Of a stretch of 64,000 nt of DNA, positions 60,322 to 64,000 are shown one piece after another; the stretch's first letter is position 1; each line of letters starts with the position of its first letter. Origin of the DNA: Xylaria sp. FL1777 (Eukaryota; Ascomycota; Sordariomycetes; Xylariales; Xylariaceae). Below the pieces are notes generated by a model. The model was not told where the DNA came from. It saw only the letters and a list, made by a program, of their open reading frames with translations, and searched no databases. A program made the translations under genes and the position numbers. The stretch is taken from assembly GCA_022578965.1 (NCBI GenBank), contig MU400538.1, positions 62,001 through 126,000 on the forward strand, read 5' to 3'.

Positions 60322-62059
60322 ATGACATCGTCATCCGCTCCCCGTACGTATTACCCTATGTCTTATGTAGCGCAATACATGCTCTACGGCTCTACGAACA
60401 ACTTCTGGTTTCCTATCACCTCAATTCTCTAACGCTCATTTACTCTGTGTATCCAATTATCACATTCGTATGTCGAAACTAACTCAGCAATAGATGTCCT
60501 GATTGCCGGTGCGGGCTTAGGTGGCCTGGCATTGGCACAAGCGCTACGAAAGCAAGGGATTTCCTACGAAATATTCGAGAGGGCTCAAACCGAGCGTGAG
60601 AGACGTCCAGGATGGGTTATTGGGCTGCACCAGTAAGATAAACTATTATCTCGTCCAAAACCCCGGCAGCCGGCCATATTGACTAGGTGATAGTATGCTC
60701 GATGACCTTAAAGCATCCATCCCGGACGACTTACCGCCACTTTCCTCCTTGAGTAACCTACTTCCTTTGACCAAGTATCAGCCTGAGTGCGTTTACTACA
60801 ACCCCGAAAAGCCGAGTCCACACAAGATCGGTGTGCGTGGTGACGAGTCCGGCTGGGTTGTTCGAGCCGCTCGTTACAGAATCGTCCAGTGGTTTGAAAC
60901 GCATATCCCAGTGCAGTATAACAAACAGATTGTCAAGATTGATGAAAGCAATGACAAAGTGAAGATCTACTTCCAGGATGGGACATCTGCTGAAGGCGAC
61001 ATTCTCGTGGGTGCCGAGGGATGTCGAAGCCCCAGTACGTATAGCCTCACTTTAATTTTTACATTAGGGGATTATACACAACTAATTTTCGAGAAGCTCG
61101 GAAGCACATTCTAGGCAAAGACCCTATTAAGCCACCACCAATGGCGATCATTAATGGCTACTGCACTCTTGAAGGCGAAGAGATAGAAGAGCAGCTTCGC
61201 ATAGGCCACTCCCTCTATATCGTAGATATGAACTCTATCAATGGCTCGCCGATGATTTTGCTGGTCACCTTGGTGGAGATGAATCCCGATGGCAAGTCGG
61301 GAAAGATTGGCTGGGCTTTGATCTGGCCTGATGAGTATGCACCCCAAAGTCTACTATTTTCTCCAATTAATAGCTTCCGATATCTCTCCGTTGCCCATTT
61401 CTCTCAATGATGCTGAAACTCCTCCCCTTTCTTGAACTAATCCGCTATTCTTCGCAGAGGTGCTACCAGAGAGGACTTCTGGGTTTATAATGCTACTGGT
61501 CAGGAGCAGTACGATTTTGTAGTTCAGAAGACTAAAAATCTACCGGCCAAGTATCTCACCACTATCAAGAGATCAGACCCGCAGACAACTGTCCCGGCAC
61601 TCAGACTCGTAAGCGAAAGTCCCAGCTGCTCATTAATCTCTAGTAAGAGTTACAGCTAATTTTTCTCGAATCCATGATAGTATACCCTGATCCTGGACTC
61701 GCTGCCAACGGGACGAGTCACGCTTCTGGGCGATGCCGCTCACGCCATGACCCCTTGTAAGTATAGTTCACCATTAGAACGAAAGCGGATGCTTACAGTT
61801 TGCAACAGTCCGTGGCGAAGGCGGATTCCACGCTATCACGGATGCCCTAAACCTTGCCAGGGCCATTGGTAAGATGGACAAGGATAATATTGAGAATATC
61901 AAGGAGGTCCTTGGTCCATACCAAGTCGAGATGCTGGAGAGAGGTGGACGAGCTGCCAAGCTCTCGGAGGAAGCTTTTGCTAAGACACGGGACCCCAACG
62001 CACCCCAATTCTATACAGCTTGGGGGCGCCCCATGGGCCCTTTGCCTGACGAAGATTAG
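60322..62059 (+). CDS. FAD-dependent monooxygenase (salicylate hydroxylase-like group)
   Basis: These flavoproteins use NAD(P)H and oxygen to hydroxylate or epoxidise organic substrates. Seven exons: 60322-60343, 60494-60632, 60694-61034, 61097-61334, 61458-61608, 61681-61756 and 61809-62059, for 405 residues. The first exon is only 22 nt, followed by a 150-nt intron; it is the least certain part. The FAD motif GAGLGG (13-18) sits in HVLIAGAGLGGLALAQALRK and ends at EIFER. The second motif reads ILVGAEGCRSP, with Glu where GADG usually has Asp. The FAD-ribityl motif RVTLLGDAAHAMTP (Asp315) is followed by FRGEGGFHAITDALNLA. The acceptor before exon 4 is a tandem GAGAAG (exon from 61094 or 61097), differing by one codon. 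The substrate is unknown; context suggests a role with the neighbouring enzymes. Confidence 0.88.
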
Positions 62060-62588
62060 GTGCAGTGATGGAAGCTGTGCGAGGATGAAGGAGGTTCTAC
62101 TTCATCCCGTCAAGTACCACTTAGAACAACTCTGCGTCCTTAGTATCTCTAGAAAAGATTTGAAGGAATATAAAGTTCAATAGAAACGCAACTCTACGGG
62201 ACTCTATATATATCTCTGTAGAATTTAACGCGGAATAATTGAATTGTTGTTCAGAAGATGGAGAAGGTTAAGATTCTACCCAGATGACACTAATAGTTTC
62301 GGGCTTCACCGATGAGAGAAGAATAATTTCGTAGATATCAGCGTAATTGGATGATTAGTGCATTACAATCACGATAATACGCTTTGGAATTCAATAAAAT
62401 GGGTATTTTGATTTGAAGTCGTCTTGTTTCCCAAAAAAATTTATAGTCTTGAATTCTTATGTATTGATTGACTTCTCTTTAATTCTATGCATGCAAATAA
62501 GTCTGGGCTGTAGCTCCTAATGCTATGGGATTGTACTATTGTATTAACCAAGAAACGGATCGGAAGGTTTCGAGATCTATACCATATT
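62060..62588. other. 3' intergenic region between convergent monooxygenase and MFS genes
   Basis: 529 bp of AT-rich sequence between two stop codons. It contains no supported gene and should hold both 3' UTRs. Confidence 0.7.
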
Positions 62589-64000
62589 CTATACCACTTC
62601 TTTCTCGGTGCTATTCGACGGGCCGGCGTTCCCCAGGACTCCAGAGGGTGCCCTTCTAGGCGCCTCCCTTTTCCCTACAATTCCCGTTCCGCGAAAAGCG
62701 ACACAGACAACTCCTACACAAAAGACGCTGAGTGCGAAATTGAACCACTCCGCTGCCCTGATGCTCACTATCGAAGGTCCGTCCCATTTCGTAAGCTTCC
62801 CGGCCTGTTCCACCGAGACACCTCTTTCTCGGGCGAGGACGGCCGTCTGAATAGCCGTATCAATAGCAAGACCAATAGCTCGCCCGACCCCGGCTGAGGC
62901 ATTGATGAGGCCACCTCCTAATGCTTGATCTTCTTGTGACAGAGACTTTGACGTGAAAAGTGTTAAGCAAGGCCATGTAATATCAGCGCCAATCACGGAC
63001 AGGATGAAAGCCGGCAACCCAAAGGCAAAATAAGAGGTGCTTCGAGGCAGCGGCACGGCGAATAATAGACATGAAACAGACATTGCCGTGTTTGCGCATA
63101 CGAGTAAAATCCATGTCGGGACTCGTGAAATTAGGCGGCTGACAATGAAAGCGACAAGGGTGCCTGTAACACCCGTTGGGATGAAACGCAAGGTCGTGTC
63201 TAGGGGACCAAGACCTTGATAATCCTGGAAGAAGTATGTCGCATAGACTATAAAGTTGTTAAAGCTGGAGAAGAAAAGCGCCATAATACCGAGGCCGGCA
63301 CAAAACCTCCTGTTCTTGAATATAGAAACCTTGATGAGTGGTCTCCTCGTAGTGCGATTTTCCTGGTACCACTGCCAGGCGTAGAAAATGCCTAAAAGAA
63401 TGAGTGCGACTACAATCAGGACGGGAACCCAGGGAGTACCCCAGCCCACGACGTTACCCTCTGTCAACGCAAACAGAAGAGCAAGGAGACCTGTTGTGAC
63501 GAGGAATCCTCCCAACCAGTCTACAGATTTAAGAAGGACAAGCCCTTTCTTTTCTGGACCCAGGGAGGGCGGCGGCGAGGGTATAAAGAAGAAACCTGCA
63601 ACAGTGACCACAACACCAAGGGCTCCCAGCGTGCCGAAAACCCATTTCCAGCTCGTGGCCGAGGCGATGCCACCGCCAATGAGGTTGCCAAAGACGCTCC
63701 CCAGGGGCGCTCCGGAAGCTAGCGGCGGATCAGCAGGGTGACCACCATAAAATAAAAGAAACTAGGGTTAAACATACCATAAGCGCTAAATGCGTAGTTT
63801 TTAGCCTTTCCCGGGGGAAAGGTCACGCCTAAGATGCCAATTGCCGTTGGCACATTTGCCGCAGCTCCCTGGGGAAAATAGTTAGATATAGAAAATAGTC
63901 AGTGGATCTTAGCGTTGTGTCTTACCAGGCCTTGCAGCCCCCTGAAGAGGTCGAATGCAATCTCATTTGGCAGGAAAGGATTGGCTATTAGTGTTGCTGC
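62589..64000 (-). CDS. MFS transporter, DHA2 (14-helix drug:H+ antiporter) type, 5' end outside window
   Basis: Visible exons on the minus strand are 64000-63926 (cut by the window edge), 63868-63778 and 63718-62589, with introns of 57 and 59 nt and closing phases, giving the last 431 residues. RGLQGLGAAANVPTAIGILG and AFSAYGASGAPLGSVFGNLI match the helix 4-5 region (motif C) of fungal DHA2 efflux pumps. Many hydrophobic helices follow, including FIVYATYFFQDYQGLGPLDT and ALGGGLINASAGVGRAIGLA. The C-terminus is a basic, Ser-containing cytosolic tail. At least the N-terminus and first helices are missing. As a neighbour of the monooxygenase, dehydrogenase and lactonase it may import a substrate or export a product; DHA2 proteins are more often exporters. 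Confidence 0.92.

Overview
The window is nuclear DNA of a filamentous ascomycete (Pezizomycotina), most likely a Sordariomycete. The basis is intron structure (46-150 nt, GTAWGT-like donors, CTAAC-like branch sites, YAG acceptors), one gene per transcription unit, and gene families of clear fungal type: Sld3, an Ssk2-type MAPKKK, Dpb4, Vps9 with a CUE tail, and a Dnf3-type flippase. The species cannot be named from sequence alone. GC is balanced and I see no sign of RIP.

Layout. 1-9071 has no recognisable gene. 9072-15852 holds two convergent housekeeping genes: dis3/rrp44 (exosome RNase, +) and sld3 (replication initiation, -). A 1.6 kb divergent promoter region packed with AGGTA/TACCT motifs separates sld3 from ssk2 (HOG-pathway MAPKKK, +, 17490-21638). 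21981-32688 is a second, almost 11 kb, gene-poor island. From 32689 genes resume: a single-pass membrane protein (+), dpb4 (histone-fold subunit of DNA polymerase epsilon, +), a bHLH transcription factor (-), a secreted alpha/beta hydrolase (-), vps9 (Rab5 GEF, -) and a dnf3-type P4-ATPase (+). The last 8 kb (56143-64000) is different in character: a secreted SMP-30/lactonohydrolase-like protein, a NAD-dependent epimerase/dehydrogenase of the D-erythronate dehydrogenase type, a FAD-dependent monooxygenase and a DHA2-type MFS transporter cut by the window edge. Together they look like a small catabolic or specialised-metabolism cluster.

I rebuilt exon-intron structures by hand for every multi-exon gene; all reading phases close and the proteins have lengths plausible for their families. 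Features beyond ordinary annotation: an in-frame open stretch of 113 codons directly after the ssk2 stop; two small uORFs before ssk2, one encoding a Gly-Ser repeat; tandem in-frame splice acceptors at the ssk2 catalytic-loop Asn; three TPxK motifs clustered in the Sld3 tail; a match to the Fpk1 kinase consensus in the flippase insert; a 26-bp near-perfect palindrome behind vps9; a perfect 13-bp tandem repeat before the hydrolase; a G-quadruplex motif; and dense AGGTA/TACCT clusters confined to intergenic DNA. I see no CRISPR array, prokaryotic feature, rRNA, convincing tRNA or transposon.
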